64,000 bases of DNA from Sphaerospermopsis sp. SIO1G1. Lineage in GTDB: Bacteria > Cyanobacteriota > Cyanobacteriia > Cyanobacteriales > Nostocaceae. The position numbers were made by a program, and so were the translations under genes. The stretch is taken from positions 267,265 through 331,264 of the forward strand of contig JAAHFX010000001.1 in assembly GCA_010672785.1 (NCBI GenBank), written 5' to 3'. Below, piece by piece: positions 1 to 10,243 of this stretch (its first letter is position 1; the number at the start of each line of letters is the position of its first letter). The notes below the pieces were generated by a model. The model worked only from the letters and a program-made list of their open reading frames with translations. It was not told the DNA's origin and did not search any database.

Positions 1-599
1 AACATCCAATAAGCAGAAGTACCACCAGGATCTTGATGTCCAATACTGCGATCGCCTAAATAACTAGCTCTACCTTTCTTTGCAACCATCGGTACTGTTG
101 CCTGTAAACCTTGTTGAGCAGCAGTCACAGCCAAATTTAATGCAGATACAGTATCTTTACCTTCCCCTACAGCTTGTTGAAAAGTGCCAACAGCCGGAGA
201 CAAGACATCAACCATTGTTTTATCTCCTAACTGAGCCTTACCACGCTCAATAATTCCATTTAACCCAGCCTTGAGTACCTCTGATAGATCCATTGCTGTC
301 AACTCTTGTTTACCAGCGGTTACAGCACTAGCCTTTAAAAACCAAGTTCCATACAAAGGGCCACTAGCACCTCCCACGCTAGATATTAAAGCCATACTCA
401 CCGTTTTGAGAATACCGCTAATATCCTTACCTTCCAAACTGGGTAAAATACTATTGACCTTTTTCCAACCGCGATCCATGTTAATGCCATGATCAGCATC
501 ACCAATAGCTGCATCCAACTCCGTCAATTCTTCCTTATGATGGCCAATTACAGAAGCAAAAACTTGCAGCCATTCAATGACTTGCACCTGAGTAACCAT
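1..599 (-). CDS. dhaL: Dihydroxyacetone kinase subunit DhaL (3' end cut by window)
   Basis: ADP-binding subunit of a dihydroxyacetone kinase; with DhaK it phosphorylates dihydroxyacetone in the cytoplasm. The reading frame starts with ATG at 599 and stays open to base 1, giving about 199 residues of a family usually near 210, so only the last few residues are missing. Visible family motifs are the Mg/nucleotide-binding AIGDADHGINM stretch (about residues 30-40), SSVGGASGPLYGT (about 73-85) and DPGGTSA near the end. The start lies one base beyond the dhaK stop, so the pair is translationally linked. Whether the phosphoryl donor is ATP or a DhaM/PTS protein cannot be told from this window because the gene after dhaL is outside it. 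Confidence 0.9.
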   Translation of the reverse strand, partial: MVTQVQVIEWLQVFASVIGHHKEELTELDAAIGDADHGINMDRGWKKVNSILPSLEGKDISGILKTVSMALISSVGGASGPLYGTWFLKASAVTAGKQELTAMDLSEVLKAGLNGIIERGKAQLGDKTMVDVLSPAVGTFQQAVGEGKDTVSALNLAVTAAQQGLQATVPMVAKKGRASYLGDRSIGHQDPGGTSAYWM

Positions 600-600
600 T

Positions 601-1674
601 TTAAACTCCCCAGCGTAAACTAGCAGTTTTGACCGGTGCATCCCACAACCTCAACATTTCCTCATCTAATTTCAGCAGAGTAATGGAGCAACCTTGCATT
701 TCCAAAGAAGTCATGTATGGGCCAATGATATTTCTGACAATTTGCAAACCTTCCATTTGACAGAGTTCTGCTAATTTGCGGTAGACAAGGTAAAGCTCAG
801 AAATGGGAGTACCACCCATACTATTAACAAAAGCTAAGAAGCGATCGCCTTTTTCCCAGGGTTTATTTAATAGTTGCACATCTACCCATTCTTCTTTTCT
901 TTCATCCCATTCCCGTACTGTGCGATGATAATCAGTATCCTCAATCAGAGTTCTCCATAAAATCTCTGTAATTTCATCACCAGATCGTAAAGACACTCTT
1001 TCTATTCCTGGTTCTCCGTGAATGCCTATCCCCAACTCTATCTGATCTTCCCCCAATGCAAAAGTCGGTGTTCCCTTGGCCGGAACAGTACAAGAAGTTA
1101 AAGCTACTCCCACACTACGGCCCTGTAGATTCACTCGTCTACACAAATTTGCAATTTCTCGTAAACTATAATTCTGTGCAGCTGCCGCACCACAGATTTT
1201 TTCTGCCAGCACCGTCGTTCCGACACCTCTTCTACCCTGAGTATATAAACTATCCTTAACTGCCACATCATCATCAATAATTATACTGAGAGTACGGATG
1301 CCTTCACTTCTAGCCAATTCCGTCGCCATCTCAAAATTCATCACATCGCCACTATAATTTTTCACAATATACAAAATACCAGCACCACCATTAACTTGCT
1401 CGGCCGCAGCTAACATTTGATCAGGAGTAGGCGAGGTAAAAACTTGTCCCGGACAAGCAGCACTTAACATTCCCAGGCCAACAAAACCTGCGTGCATGGG
1501 TTCATGACCACTTCCACCACCAGAAATAATTGCTACTTGACCCTGTATAGGTGCATCAGCACGATAAACAAAAGTCGGTTCAAAATTGACCTTAATGATA
1601 TCAGTATAAGCCGTAGCCATTCCTGTCAAACTTTCTTTGACAAAATCTTCGGGGCGATTAATTAGCTTTTTCAT
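601..1674 (-). CDS. dhaK: Dihydroxyacetone kinase, substrate-binding subunit DhaK
   Basis: Cytoplasmic subunit that binds dihydroxyacetone covalently as a hemiaminal and hands it to DhaL. The 357-residue length is normal. The glycine-rich [11 protein letters not shown] motif lies at residues 51-61, and the substrate-binding histidine is in GIHGEPG with His219, matching His218 of the E. coli enzyme. First gene of a dhaK-dhaL operon reading leftward; the dhaL ATG follows the dhaK stop almost directly. The role in a cyanobacterium is probably glycerol/DHA salvage, which is inference. No regulator is seen next to it; about 0.9 kb of repeat-rich DNA lies upstream. Confidence 0.95.
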   Translation of the reverse strand: MKKLINRPEDFVKESLTGMATAYTDIIKVNFEPTFVYRADAPIQGQVAIISGGGSGHEPMHAGFVGLGMLSAACPGQVFTSPTPDQMLAAAEQVNGGAGILYIVKNYSGDVMNFEMATELARSEGIRTLSIIIDDDVAVKDSLYTQGRRGVGTTVLAEKICGAAAAQNYSLREIANLCRRVNLQGRSVGVALTSCTVPAKGTPTFALGEDQIELGIGIHGEPGIERVSLRSGDEITEILWRTLIEDTDYHRTVREWDERKEEWVDVQLLNKPWEKGDRFLAFVNSMGGTPISELYLVYRKLAELCQMEGLQIVRNIIGPYMTSLEMQGCSITLLKLDEEMLRLWDAPVKTASLRWGV

Positions 1675-1889
1675 AATTGATATTGATAAAGATGCTGAAA
1701 TTAAGGATAAACTTTTATTACTCTAAATTAGAGGATATTTACTTATCAGTATAGAACAAAAGGTGATACTTGAAAAAATAAATTTAGTTTGATTATTAAG
1801 GAAAGGGAATAAGGAACAGGGAAAATTTAATAAATACAGTTTTTTGTTTTTAAATATATTTAATTAATGTTGATTGGTTACTTAAAATC

Positions 1890-1982
1890 AGGAATTACGC
1901 AGAGGTTACGGAAAAATGAACCACGAAGGACGGGAAGGAAACTAAGAGCAGAGGGTTACAAGAGATATTTTGCGTAAGTCCT
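1890..1982. repeat. MITE-like element with 12-bp terminal inverted repeats
   Basis: The ends are AGGAATTACGCA and TGCGTAAGTCCT, an inverted repeat with one mismatch. The interior carries the 'accacgaagga' block shared with elements near 20799, 28708 and 53743. No coding capacity. Probably a non-autonomous mobile element. Confidence 0.7.
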
Positions 1983-2240
1983 CAAAATTATTAACAGAAG
2001 CATAAAATAGGAAAAACTTTATAGGAAACATAAAAAATTAGCCCCATTTCTGTAAACAGAAACAATGAGTGTACACTTAATTTTTTAATTCGTATTTTCT
2101 TCCTCTGGGAAATATGCACCTCTGCGGTTAATTCCCTCATAAAATTTGATTTTTTCTGAGCTTCTCACTTCAACAAGACCGGAAATGAACGAACCACGAA
2201 GGAGCGAAGAACACGAAGGAAAGAAGAAAGAAGAGAGTTT

Positions 2241-2302
2241 ACTGATAACTGATCACTGAACACTGGTAACTGATAACTGACAACTGATAACTGATAACTA
2301 AA
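2241..2302. repeat. Heptamer tandem array (STRR type)
   Basis: Degenerate tandem copies of the 7-mer ACTGATA/ACTGGTA, a class of short tandemly repeated repetitive sequences well known in heterocystous cyanobacteria. At least eight units can be read. Confidence 0.8.
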
Positions 2303-2584
2303 CAGTATTATTGCTGATCACAAAGTATTATAGGATCTGATAGTACAGAAATTATTACGGTTCTTTAGTACCCAATATGCAAAGAAAATATAGGCAAAAA
2401 TCCCAGAACCCTAAATCCAGAGCCGAAATGAGGCGGAGTGTGTATTTTTAACCAGTGCCATAGATCGTCTCTTTCCTATTACCAACTGGTAATTTAGGAT
2501 CACAAGTACCGTAGAGCCATTACTAATTTAATTTGTAAATCTAGACTGTTCAGACATCCTCTCAGCAAGGTCAATATCTCAACT

Positions 2585-4339
2585 ATGTCTTCCAATTCAC
2601 CTGAACTAACAGCCCAACAGTCAAATCACCCATTCTCCAGGTCAATTAATTTAATGGATGGGGTAATAGTTATTCTACTAGCGTTAGCGACAATCGCTAT
2701 CAACTTGAGAATGATCCGCTATGGAATGAATGGGTTAGGAGATCTACTTTGGCACATTACATGGGTACAGCATTTTTCTCAAGGAATTGCAGAGGGAATT
2801 TGGTATCCACGATGGTTAGCAGGTACTAACTATGGTTACGGTAGTCCTACATTTGTTTTCTATCCACCACTGGCATATTATATTGGCTCATTTTTCAAAC
2901 TTGCAGGGTTAAACATTGAGCAGACAATGACTACTGTGTTTTCACTGGGAGTCTTTGGTGCAGGAGTTAACTTTTACATCTATAGCAGAAAATGGGGAAA
3001 AGTTGCCGCATTTATAGGTAGTTTATGTTACATGACCGTACCATCAATAGCCCATCTACTTAAAGGAGGAGGACTAGCTTTTTTATATGCAGTCACATGG
3101 ATTCCTTTGGGAATGTACTTGACAGAGCGATCGCTAGAAAAAACGAAATGGACAATAGCTCTAGCTATATTTTGGTCAGTTATGGCTTTAACTCACGTCC
3201 CTAGTTTACTTCTGTGTACGGTAGTTTGGTCATTTTATATGGTGTTCATGCTGCTGAAAAGACCTTGGAAAAGTGTTTTATTCACCGCAGCATCTGCGGG
3301 AGTTGGTTTTGGAATTGTCTCCTTTTATCTGTTATCAGCAATTCTAGAACAGCGATTTGTCAACATTGCCTATCAAAGTGGCCCTGAAGGTAGCAGATTT
3401 AGAGAGAGTATGTTCAACCTGTTCACTGAAGGTGCATCTAATATGTTTGTGCAACAATTATCAGTAATGATTTTTGTGATGGTTGTTTTCACAATCATGT
3501 ATTGGCAATTTTTTCGTAAACATTTATTAGCCATTAAAACTGCCTGGATTTGGTTAGGTATTCTGATCCTATTAGTGTTTCTCATGACTGACTTGTCGTG
3601 GCCAATTTGGCAAACTAGTTCCATCTTACAAAAAGTCCAATCACCTGGTAGATTAGGGAGTATATTTTTCTTTTGTCAAGCAGCTTTATGTACAATCGTA
3701 GCCAGCAGAATTTTTCAACTTCCTGTTAACTACAAAAGTATATCTATCATTAAATTTTTGCCTTTAGTAATCATCATGGGGCTGATTTTCAATAATTTTA
3801 TATTTGTGAATCAGCTACTTCGTAAATTCCCAACTCTTCATACACCTGGTAATGGTCAAGTCGAGAATTTGGAACGTTTAAAAACAGCCCTATATGACCC
3901 TTACTCTGATAAATTAATTGATGTTCCAGAATACCGACCTTTACTCAAAGGAGATCAATCTGTAGCTGCTCCCCTGATGGGACAACCACGTGTTTCTCTA
4001 GCTCAAGGCCAAGCTTCAATTCAAATTAATCAATGGGATAGTTATCAGCGAGTTGTGAATGTCACCAATGAGGAAAAAGCAACCATCAAATTCCGGACTT
4101 ATTATTTTCCAGCTTGGCATTTATATATTAACAATCAACCCCATGAAATTGATATAGCTGATGATGGCACAATGCAAGTTAACTTAGAACCAGGCACTTA
4201 TCAATTACAATTACGTTATCAATGGACTCAGGTATTTACAGTAGGCTTGATTCTGAGCATTCTCAGTTTAATATTTCTCTTAATCTGGGGATTAATAATT
4301 TTCAAACATCCAGTTTTTCAGATATCTTCAACTAAATGA
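2585..4339 (+). CDS. Multi-pass membrane protein, PTPS-related / GT-C-like
   Basis: A 584-residue integral membrane protein. It has about a dozen hydrophobic segments through residue ~400 followed by a ~130-residue soluble part and a last C-terminal membrane helix (about 555-575). The N-terminal part (GDLLWHITWVQHF, NYGYGSPTFVFYPPLAYY) resembles the membrane domain of '6-pyruvoyl-tetrahydropterin synthase-related' proteins, which have a GT-C glycosyltransferase-like fold. The likely role is transfer of a polyprenyl-phosphate-linked sugar on the periplasmic face, which is inference. First of three same-strand genes (73 and 47 bp gaps) with a VTT protein and a GtrB-like glycosyltransferase. ATG start; no clear ribosome-binding site. 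Confidence 0.65.
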   Translation: MSSNSPELTAQQSNHPFSRSINLMDGVIVILLALATIAINLRMIRYGMNGLGDLLWHITWVQHFSQGIAEGIWYPRWLAGTNYGYGSPTFVFYPPLAYYIGSFFKLAGLNIEQTMTTVFSLGVFGAGVNFYIYSRKWGKVAAFIGSLCYMTVPSIAHLLKGGGLAFLYAVTWIPLGMYLTERSLEKTKWTIALAIFWSVMALTHVPSLLLCTVVWSFYMVFMLLKRPWKSVLFTAASAGVGFGIVSFYLLSAILEQRFVNIAYQSGPEGSRFRESMFNLFTEGASNMFVQQLSVMIFVMVVFTIMYWQFFRKHLLAIKTAWIWLGILILLVFLMTDLSWPIWQTSSILQKVQSPGRLGSIFFFCQAALCTIVASRIFQLPVNYKSISIIKFLPLVIIMGLIFNNFIFVNQLLRKFPTLHTPGNGQVENLERLKTALYDPYSDKLIDVPEYRPLLKGDQSVAAPLMGQPRVSLAQGQASIQINQWDSYQRVVNVTNEEKATIKFRTYYFPAWHLYINNQPHEIDIADDGTMQVNLEPGTYQLQLRYQWTQVFTVGLILSILSLIFLLIWGLIIFKHPVFQISSTK

Positions 4340-4412
4340 TATAGCATTTCCCAGTTTAATCAATTCAACATCAATTTATTCATAGCAAAACAATCAAAAA
4401 AGGAGTAATATT

Positions 4413-5111
4413 TTGAAACCAAAAAACTTGATGATCATCCTCACAATTATCTGTATTGTCGCCACAGGAGTGGGGGTTTACTTACTTGGAGGTCTTAACC
4501 AAGAACAAATCCAAATTTGGCTCAAGCAAGCTGGAATTTGGGCCCCAATTACCTACATTGTTCTTTATACAATAGGGACTATCTTAATTTTGCCTTCTAC
4601 ACCTCTCAATCTCAGTGGTGGAGCAATTTTTGGACCTTGGTTTGGTATACTCTGGACAAGTATTGCCGCCATCATTGCAGCCATAGTTGCCTTTACCTTT
4701 ACACGCACCATTGGTAGAGAAATGGTAGCCAAAAAATTAGCTGGACGCTGGGAAGCGATGGATGCAGAAATTCGCCAAAGTGGAATGTTTTATATGTTTG
4801 CCATTCGTTTAGTGGCAATTATGCCCTATGGCTTGGTAAATTTTGCAGCAGGGCTAACTTCTATTAGCTTTAAAGATTATATTGTAGGTACAACTCTGGG
4901 TACTGTTCCCGGTATTCTCCCTTTTGTAATGCTGGGAAGTTATGGTTTGAAAGCTCTGAGAACAGGAGATTTTCTCCCTTTAATTGGAGCATTATCTTTA
5001 ACAGGAATTTTAGTTGCTGCTGCCGTATGGTATCGCCGTCGTCGTAGCTTTCCCAAACAAGAAATTGAAGAATTCAAATCATCACAATCATTAGATGATT
5101 CAGACTCCTAA
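4413..5111 (+). CDS. TVP38/TMEM64 family (VTT/DedA-like) membrane protein
   Basis: A 232-residue inner-membrane protein of the VTT/SNARE-associated family, related to DedA. It shows an N-terminal membrane helix, the re-entrant segment with LPSTPLNLSGGAIFG (about residues 60-74), FAIRLVAIMPYGLVNFAAG (about 129-147) and GTVPGILPFVMLG (about 162-175), then a basic RRRR stretch after the last helix. The start is TTG at 4413, fixed by an AGGAG ribosome-binding site at 4401-4405. DedA-superfamily members are known to move lipids, including undecaprenyl phosphate, across the membrane. Its position between two glycan-transfer genes suggests carrier-lipid recycling, which is inference. Confidence 0.85.
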   Translation: MKPKNLMIILTIICIVATGVGVYLLGGLNQEQIQIWLKQAGIWAPITYIVLYTIGTILILPSTPLNLSGGAIFGPWFGILWTSIAAIIAAIVAFTFTRTIGREMVAKKLAGRWEAMDAEIRQSGMFYMFAIRLVAIMPYGLVNFAAGLTSISFKDYIVGTTLGTVPGILPFVMLGSYGLKALRTGDFLPLIGALSLTGILVAAAVWYRRRRSFPKQEIEEFKSSQSLDDSDS

Positions 5112-5158
5112 AATTTTGAAAGTAATTACTATTAGTAACAATATGAGGTATTGATCAA

Positions 5159-6136
5159 ATGTCATCTCAGAATAACGATATAGAACTTTCTGTCATAGTT
5201 CCTATTTATAATGAAGAACAGAATATAGACTATTTATTTGAGCGATTAGTTTCAGCATTAGATAATTTGAATTTAAAATATGAAATTGTGTGTGTAAATG
5301 ATGGTAGTAGAGATAATTCCCTCAAATATTTGATAGAAAATCATCATCGTAACCCGAACATTAAAGTTGTTGATATGTCCCGTAATTTTGGGAAAGAAAT
5401 AGCTTTAAGTGCTGGTTTAGATTATGCAATAGGATCAGCAATAGTCCCAATTGATGCAGACTTACAAGATCCACCAGAATTGATTGCAGAATTAGTTGCG
5501 AAATGGCGAGAAGGCTATGATGTAGTTTACGCCACTCGTCGTTTACGTCAAGGAGAAAGTTGGCTCAAACGTTTTACTGCTAATGCTTTTTATCAAACTA
5601 TTATTTGTATGAGTCCTGTTCCTATTCCTAAAAATACTGGAGATTTCCGTTTACTTGATAGATGTGTTGTTGATGCTCTCAAGCAATTACCAGAAAGAAA
5701 TCGTTTTATGAAAGGTTTATTTGCTTGGGTAGGATTTAATCAAACATCTATTATTTATGATCGTCCCCAACGTTATAAAGGAGTAACAAAGTGGAATTAT
5801 TGGAAACTCTGGAACTTTGCCATTGATGGGATAACTTCTTTTAGTTTGTTACCTTTAAAAGTTTGGAGTTATATAGGAATTATTTTATCCTTAATTTCCT
5901 TTTTATATGCTAGTTTCTTACTACTTAGAACTTTAATTTTAGGAATTGATGTTCCCGGTTATGCTTCTTTAATGGTAGCTATCCTCTTTTTAGGGGGAGT
6001 ACAATTAATCAGTCTGGGTATTATTGGTGAATATTTAGGTCGTGTTTATGATGAAGTCAAAGGAAGACCACTATATTTTGTGAAAGAATTTTATGGTGAT
6101 CAACCTAAGTCTCAACAAAACCCAGAGATAAAATGA
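5159..6136 (+). CDS. Glycosyltransferase family 2, GtrB/DPM1-like
   Basis: A 325-residue GT-A enzyme predicted to load a sugar from a nucleotide donor onto polyprenyl phosphate at the cytoplasmic membrane face. The GT2 domain covers residues ~8-230 (SVIVPIYNEEQNI; IDADLQDPPEL with the DxD-like metal site near 97-101; KNTGDFRLLDR). Two membrane helices follow at about 235-258 and 268-292, the usual GtrB/bactoprenol glucosyltransferase layout. Last gene of the putative operon, 47 bp after the VTT gene. The exact sugar cannot be inferred. Confidence 0.9.
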   Translation: MSSQNNDIELSVIVPIYNEEQNIDYLFERLVSALDNLNLKYEIVCVNDGSRDNSLKYLIENHHRNPNIKVVDMSRNFGKEIALSAGLDYAIGSAIVPIDADLQDPPELIAELVAKWREGYDVVYATRRLRQGESWLKRFTANAFYQTIICMSPVPIPKNTGDFRLLDRCVVDALKQLPERNRFMKGLFAWVGFNQTSIIYDRPQRYKGVTKWNYWKLWNFAIDGITSFSLLPLKVWSYIGIILSLISFLYASFLLLRTLILGIDVPGYASLMVAILFLGGVQLISLGIIGEYLGRVYDEVKGRPLYFVKEFYGDQPKSQQNPEIK

Positions 6137-6173
6137 TTATAAGTCGTCGTGCAAAATAAATTTCATATTTAGG

Positions 6174-6220
6174 AAAGGGAATAGGGAACAGGGAACAGGG
6201 AACAGGGAACAGGGAACAGT
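6174..6220. repeat. GGGAACA heptamer tandem array
   Basis: Six consecutive, nearly perfect copies of GGGAACA right after the glycosyltransferase gene. Shorter runs of the same unit occur near 1800-1825 and 51230-51255. Confidence 0.85.
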
Positions 6221-6355
6221 TAAAGGGTTCAACGTTATTTAGGGCTTACTAAATAAATATAAAAACCTTACTTTTAAAGGATTTGAGGCGATTTGAGATT
6301 AAAAAGTAGTTTTTTAGTTCTCTCCCTGCTCCCCGCACCCTGCTGCAAACCCTAT

Positions 6356-6889
6356 TTAGCCACCCTTAACTATCCGTTCTTGGTATTCAGCTTCTGTCAT
6401 TAAATCTTGAGTAGATTCTACCCTGTCTAAAAATACCATACCTTCCAAATGATCATATTCATGTTGAAAAATCCTAGCCACAAAATCCGTTAATTCTTGT
6501 ATTTGGAGATTGCCATTTCTATCAGTATATTCAATCTCAATACTTTGATATCTAGGAACTAAACCTCGAATACCAGGAACACTTAAACAACCTTCCCAAC
6601 CTTGAATAACTTCTGTGGAATGATTAATAATTTGCGGATTAATCATTGCAGTTGGTGGCATTTCTGGTGCATGAGGATATCTATGATTAGGATGAGAAGC
6701 AACAATAAATAAACGATAGGATGCTGCTATTTGAGGTGCGGCAATTCCTACACCATGAGCTTGAGCAACTGTAGTAATTAAATCATCAATTAGGGCTTGT
6801 ACTTGCGGATCATGAATATTCTCTATCCAAGTTGCTTTTTGGCGTAATTGAGGATTACCTAATTGAATAATAGTTGAATTTTTAGTCAT
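6356..6889 (-). CDS. def: Peptide deformylase
   Basis: Metalloenzyme removing the formyl group from the N-terminal methionine of nascent proteins in the cytoplasm. The 177-residue length is normal. All three family motifs are present: GVGIAAPQ (46-53), EGCLS with metal ligand Cys101, and HEYDH with His143, Glu144 and His147. The ATG at 6887-6889 abuts a heptamer tandem array, so no ordinary ribosome-binding site is visible. Cyanobacteria often have two def genes, and this may be a second copy. Confidence 0.95.
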   Translation of the reverse strand: MTKNSTIIQLGNPQLRQKATWIENIHDPQVQALIDDLITTVAQAHGVGIAAPQIAASYRLFIVASHPNHRYPHAPEMPPTAMINPQIINHSTEVIQGWEGCLSVPGIRGLVPRYQSIEIEYTDRNGNLQIQELTDFVARIFQHEYDHLEGMVFLDRVESTQDLMTEAEYQERIVKGG

Positions 6890-7063
6890 GTCAGTTATCA
6901 GTTATCAGTTATCAGTTATCAGTTATCAGTTGTCAGTTACCAGTTATCAGTTATCAGTTATCAGTTGTCAGTTACCAGTTATCAGTTATCAGTTATCAGT
7001 TTTCACTGTTTACTGTCTACTGTTCACTGTTCACTGTTCACTGTTCACTGTTCACTGTTCACT
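6890..7063. repeat. Heptamer tandem array touching the def start codon
   Basis: About 25 copies of 7-mers. It begins as TCAGTTA with TCAGTTG/CCAGTTA variants and ends as a block of TTCACTG units. It lies directly 5' of def, so any def leader transcript consists of this array. Confidence 0.9.
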
Positions 7064-7142
7064 GTATTTTACCAAACACGATATGAAGTATTTGGGCAAA
7101 ATTAATTGCACATATTGATAAACATAGAACTGGCTATATTTC

Positions 7143-8399
7143 TCACCTGTTACTTCTAACTCTTAAAGGAGCAGGATTAACACTGACTGTAATAGTTCTA
7201 CCATTTCTATTTAATTGGATTGGTAAAGGAACACCAACTTGACTACTTTCAACAATTTTTTGTAATTCTTCAATATTAGTAATAGGTTGATTATTCATAC
7301 CTGTAATTACATCACCTGGACTGAGTCCACCTCGTGCTGCGGGAGATTGAGGTACAATTCTGACTAATAAAACACCCTGATTAACAGACAAATTAATTTG
7401 TCCACCAGATCTATTTCTAATTCTCCGCTTCACTTCTGGTGTGAGTGTCACCATTTGTATACCCAAATAAGGATGATCTACCCTACCTTTAGTAATTAAT
7501 TGTTCAGCAATTTTTTGCACGGTATTAATGGGAATTGCAAATCCTAAACCTTGCGCTCCTTGAATAATAGCTGTATTCATACCAATGACTTCACCACGAG
7601 TATTTAATAGCGGCCCACCAGAATTACCAGGATTAATTGCTGCATCAGTTTGTAGATAATCTACCCGTTTATCACTAGCACCAATAGCACTACTCGAACG
7701 ATCTGTAGCACTTAAAATTCCTGAAGTAACTGTATTATTTAAACCCAAGGGATTACCAATAGCAATTACGGCTTCTCCTGGTTGTAAGTTATCAGAATTA
7801 CCTAACCTGATAGTTGGTAAATTATTGGTTTGAATTTTGATTACTGCTACATCTGTAATTGGATCTTCTCCTAATACTTGTCCATCAAAAGTTCTACCAT
7901 CTTTAAGGGTGACAGTTACCTGATCTGCTCCATCCACTACATGAGAATTAGTCAAAATTTGCCCAGAAGAATCAATCAGAAATCCAGATCCACTACCCCG
8001 TTCTACTCGTTGTCTGGTGCGAGGAACTCTATCACCAAAGAAACGCCGGAAGAAAGGATCAGAGAATTCTTCTGGTACTGTTGCTACGGTTTTAGCTGAA
8101 TCAATCCGAACTACGGCATTACCTACTGTCTGCACCACTTCAACTACAAAATTAGGATTTCCGGTGGTAGCAATGATGGGAGGGGGTGTCAATGCTGAAT
8201 TCGGTTGGGTGTTAGCTTGAGTGGGGTTGATGGCTGTTTCTGACTGTAGACTTCTGCTGTTTAAAGTCGAACAACTACCCAGCAATACTGCAATTAATCC
8301 AGTTATTAATACCCATGAATTGGCAGTGAATATTTTTGCACGGGTGTTATGTTTGCCTGTAAGATGTTGATCATTTGGCAGTGAATTTTTATGGTTCAT
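7143..8399 (-). CDS. HtrA/Deg-family serine protease with PDZ domain
   Basis: A 418-residue envelope protease/chaperone for misfolded proteins. A hydrophobic segment at about 28-42 ends in LLGSC with Cys43, a possible lipobox, so it may be a lipoprotein anchored to a membrane. The trypsin-like domain has an intact triad: His153 (TNSHVVD), Asp183 (ITDVAVIK) and Ser260 (NPGNSGGPL). One PDZ domain covers about residues 300-405. It resembles the cyanobacterial HhoA/HhoB/HtrA paralogues; which one cannot be decided here. Divergent from dnaA, with 111 bp between the starts. Confidence 0.92.
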   Translation of the reverse strand: MNHKNSLPNDQHLTGKHNTRAKIFTANSWVLITGLIAVLLGSCSTLNSRSLQSETAINPTQANTQPNSALTPPPIIATTGNPNFVVEVVQTVGNAVVRIDSAKTVATVPEEFSDPFFRRFFGDRVPRTRQRVERGSGSGFLIDSSGQILTNSHVVDGADQVTVTLKDGRTFDGQVLGEDPITDVAVIKIQTNNLPTIRLGNSDNLQPGEAVIAIGNPLGLNNTVTSGILSATDRSSSAIGASDKRVDYLQTDAAINPGNSGGPLLNTRGEVIGMNTAIIQGAQGLGFAIPINTVQKIAEQLITKGRVDHPYLGIQMVTLTPEVKRRIRNRSGGQINLSVNQGVLLVRIVPQSPAARGGLSPGDVITGMNNQPITNIEELQKIVESSQVGVPLPIQLNRNGRTITVSVNPAPLRVRSNR

Positions 8400-8510
8400 G
8401 TACTTTTTTCTCCGTGTTAGTCAGTGGATGTTAGGATATTGGCTACCTGGTTTTTACTTGTCTGTATTGGTTTGTATTTATAGTCTGACAATTGGTAGCG
8501 AAGGTGGTAG

Positions 8511-9890
8511 ATGATGGAAACTCCCATAGACAATTTGTGGTATGAGGTGTTAGAGCGGTTACAACTTAAGCTATCTCGTCCTACATTTGAAACTTGGATT
8601 AAAACTGCTCAAGCCGAAAAGATAGAGAATAATTACTTGGTTATATCTACTCCCAATCTCTTTGCCCGCAACTGGTTACAAAAGTATTACATTCATATAA
8701 TTGCAGGAGTGGTAGAAGATATTTTAGGCTACTCTCTAGAGATTTCTCTGACTGTTGCCCAAAATTCTGAGGTTTCTGCACTAGATAAACAAGAAATTCT
8801 CTGGGATTTACCAGATGTTAATACTATTATCTCCAATATGAATACAAATCAACAAAAAACTACAGACTTAAATTCTAAGTATGTTTTTTCTCGGTTTGTG
8901 GTTGGTGCTAATAATAGAATGGCTCATGCTGCGGCTTTGGCGGTGGCTGAATATCCAGGGAGGGAATTTAATCCTTTATTTTTATGTGGTGGTGTGGGTT
9001 TAGGTAAAACCCATTTAATGCAGGCTATTGGTCATTATCGTTGGGAGATTTATCCTGATGCTAAGATATTTTATGTTTCGACTGAGCAGTTTACTAATGA
9101 TTTAATTACTGCTATTCGTAATGATAATATGCAGGATTTTCGTGAGCATTATCGGGCTGCGGATATTTTATTAGTTGATGATATTCAATTTTTAGAAGGT
9201 AAAGAATATACTCAAGAGGAATTTTTTCATACTTTTAATACTTTACATGAGGCAGGGAAACAGATAGTAATTGCTTCTGATCGTCCACCTCAACAAATTC
9301 CTAGTTTACAAGCAAGACTATGTTCTCGGTTTTCTATGGGATTAATTGCCGATATTCAACCACCAGATTTAGAAACAAGAATGGCTATTTTACAGAAAAA
9401 AGCTGAATATGAAAATATCCGTTTATCTCCAGATGTAATTGAATATATTGCCTATAATTATACTTCTAATATTCGAGAATTGGAAGGTGCTTTAACTCGT
9501 GCTTTGGCTTATATTTCGATTTGGGGTTTACCTATAAACTTGGAAAATATTAGCCCAGTATTAGGAAATTCCCATCAAAAAGTAGAGGTGACACCGGAAG
9601 TAATTTTAAATGTGGTTGCAGATTTTTTTAAGTTATCTATTGTAGATTTAAAAGGTAATTCCCGGAAAAGAGAAATTAGTTGGGCTAGACAAATTGGGAT
9701 GTATTTAATGAGGCAAAATACAGGTTTAAGTTTACCAAGAATTGGTGAGGAATTTGGTGGTAAAGATCATACAACAGTGATATATAGTTGTGATAAAATT
9801 ACCCAATTGCAAGCAACTGATCCAACTTTAGTACAAACTTTACGACAATTGAGCGATCGCATTAATATGAATAGTCGTTATCAAAAATAG
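8511..9890 (+). CDS. dnaA: Chromosomal replication initiator DnaA
   Basis: AAA+ ATPase that binds DnaA boxes and opens the origin. The 459 residues show domain I at 1-85, a linker at about 86-120, the AAA+ domain with Walker A GGVGLGKT (160-167) and Walker B LLVDDIQF (220-227), and domain IV with the DnaA-box signature [15 protein letters not shown] near the C-terminus. The start is ATG at 8511 or ATG at 8514, behind AAGGTGG at 8500-8506. DnaA boxes lie just downstream, so dnaA flanks a likely oriC. Confidence 0.97.
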   Translation: MMETPIDNLWYEVLERLQLKLSRPTFETWIKTAQAEKIENNYLVISTPNLFARNWLQKYYIHIIAGVVEDILGYSLEISLTVAQNSEVSALDKQEILWDLPDVNTIISNMNTNQQKTTDLNSKYVFSRFVVGANNRMAHAAALAVAEYPGREFNPLFLCGGVGLGKTHLMQAIGHYRWEIYPDAKIFYVSTEQFTNDLITAIRNDNMQDFREHYRAADILLVDDIQFLEGKEYTQEEFFHTFNTLHEAGKQIVIASDRPPQQIPSLQARLCSRFSMGLIADIQPPDLETRMAILQKKAEYENIRLSPDVIEYIAYNYTSNIRELEGALTRALAYISIWGLPINLENISPVLGNSHQKVEVTPEVILNVVADFFKLSIVDLKGNSRKREISWARQIGMYLMRQNTGLSLPRIGEEFGGKDHTTVIYSCDKITQLQATDPTLVQTLRQLSDRINMNSRYQK

Positions 9891-10243
9891 AGATTTAAAA
9901 AATCAAAAATGTACCATCATTGTGAATTTAGGGAGTAGGGAATACATTGAGTGTAATTTATTAGATAGCTAAACGATATAACACCCAAATTCAGCACAAT
10001 GTTAAGAAAAGTCTAAATAATTATTAAATTTAACTAAAATTGTGGGAAGAATATCACCTTTTGTGGATAAATCTGTGGAAAACTGGAAAATTATGTTAAT
10101 AAAAAACAATAACGTATTATAACCTTGTGGATAACTAGCAGAATTTTCCCACAGATTTTCCACAGTAATATGACTGCTATTTTCATGGACACAGGTTTAA
10201 GAGCAGGTAATTTTTTGTAAAAATCTTTGTAAAGTGTATAAAA
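9891..10243. other. Candidate replication origin (oriC), dnaA-proximal part
   Basis: Intergenic DNA with a cluster of DnaA boxes. Two perfect TTATCCACA sites on the minus strand are at 10062-10070 and 10126-10134. TTTTCCACA, the box form known from Synechococcus, is at 10074-10082 (minus) and 10156-10164 (plus). One-mismatch sites are near 10042 and at 10145-10153. An AT-rich stretch at about 10010-10040 could be the unwinding element. The position next to dnaA fits cyanobacterial origins. Function is inferred from sequence only. Confidence 0.75.

Larger units (their letters stand above)
1675..2584. other. Intergenic region with dispersed repeats
   Basis: No coding region is supported here. 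It holds a 93-bp MITE-like element (1890-1982), a second fragment of the same 'accacgaagga' family around 2190-2225, and a heptamer array at about 2241-2302. The remaining sequence is AT-rich with no recognised RNA. Confidence 0.6.

Noticed and set aside
6890..7063. CRISPR array
   Set aside because: The repeats are contiguous 7-mers without spacers; none of the repeat arrays in the window has repeat-spacer structure and no cas genes are present.
6888..7118. Frame of SVISYQL-type repeats
   Set aside because: Pure translation of a heptamer tandem array; the same pattern appears at 12730-12984 and 36353-36574.
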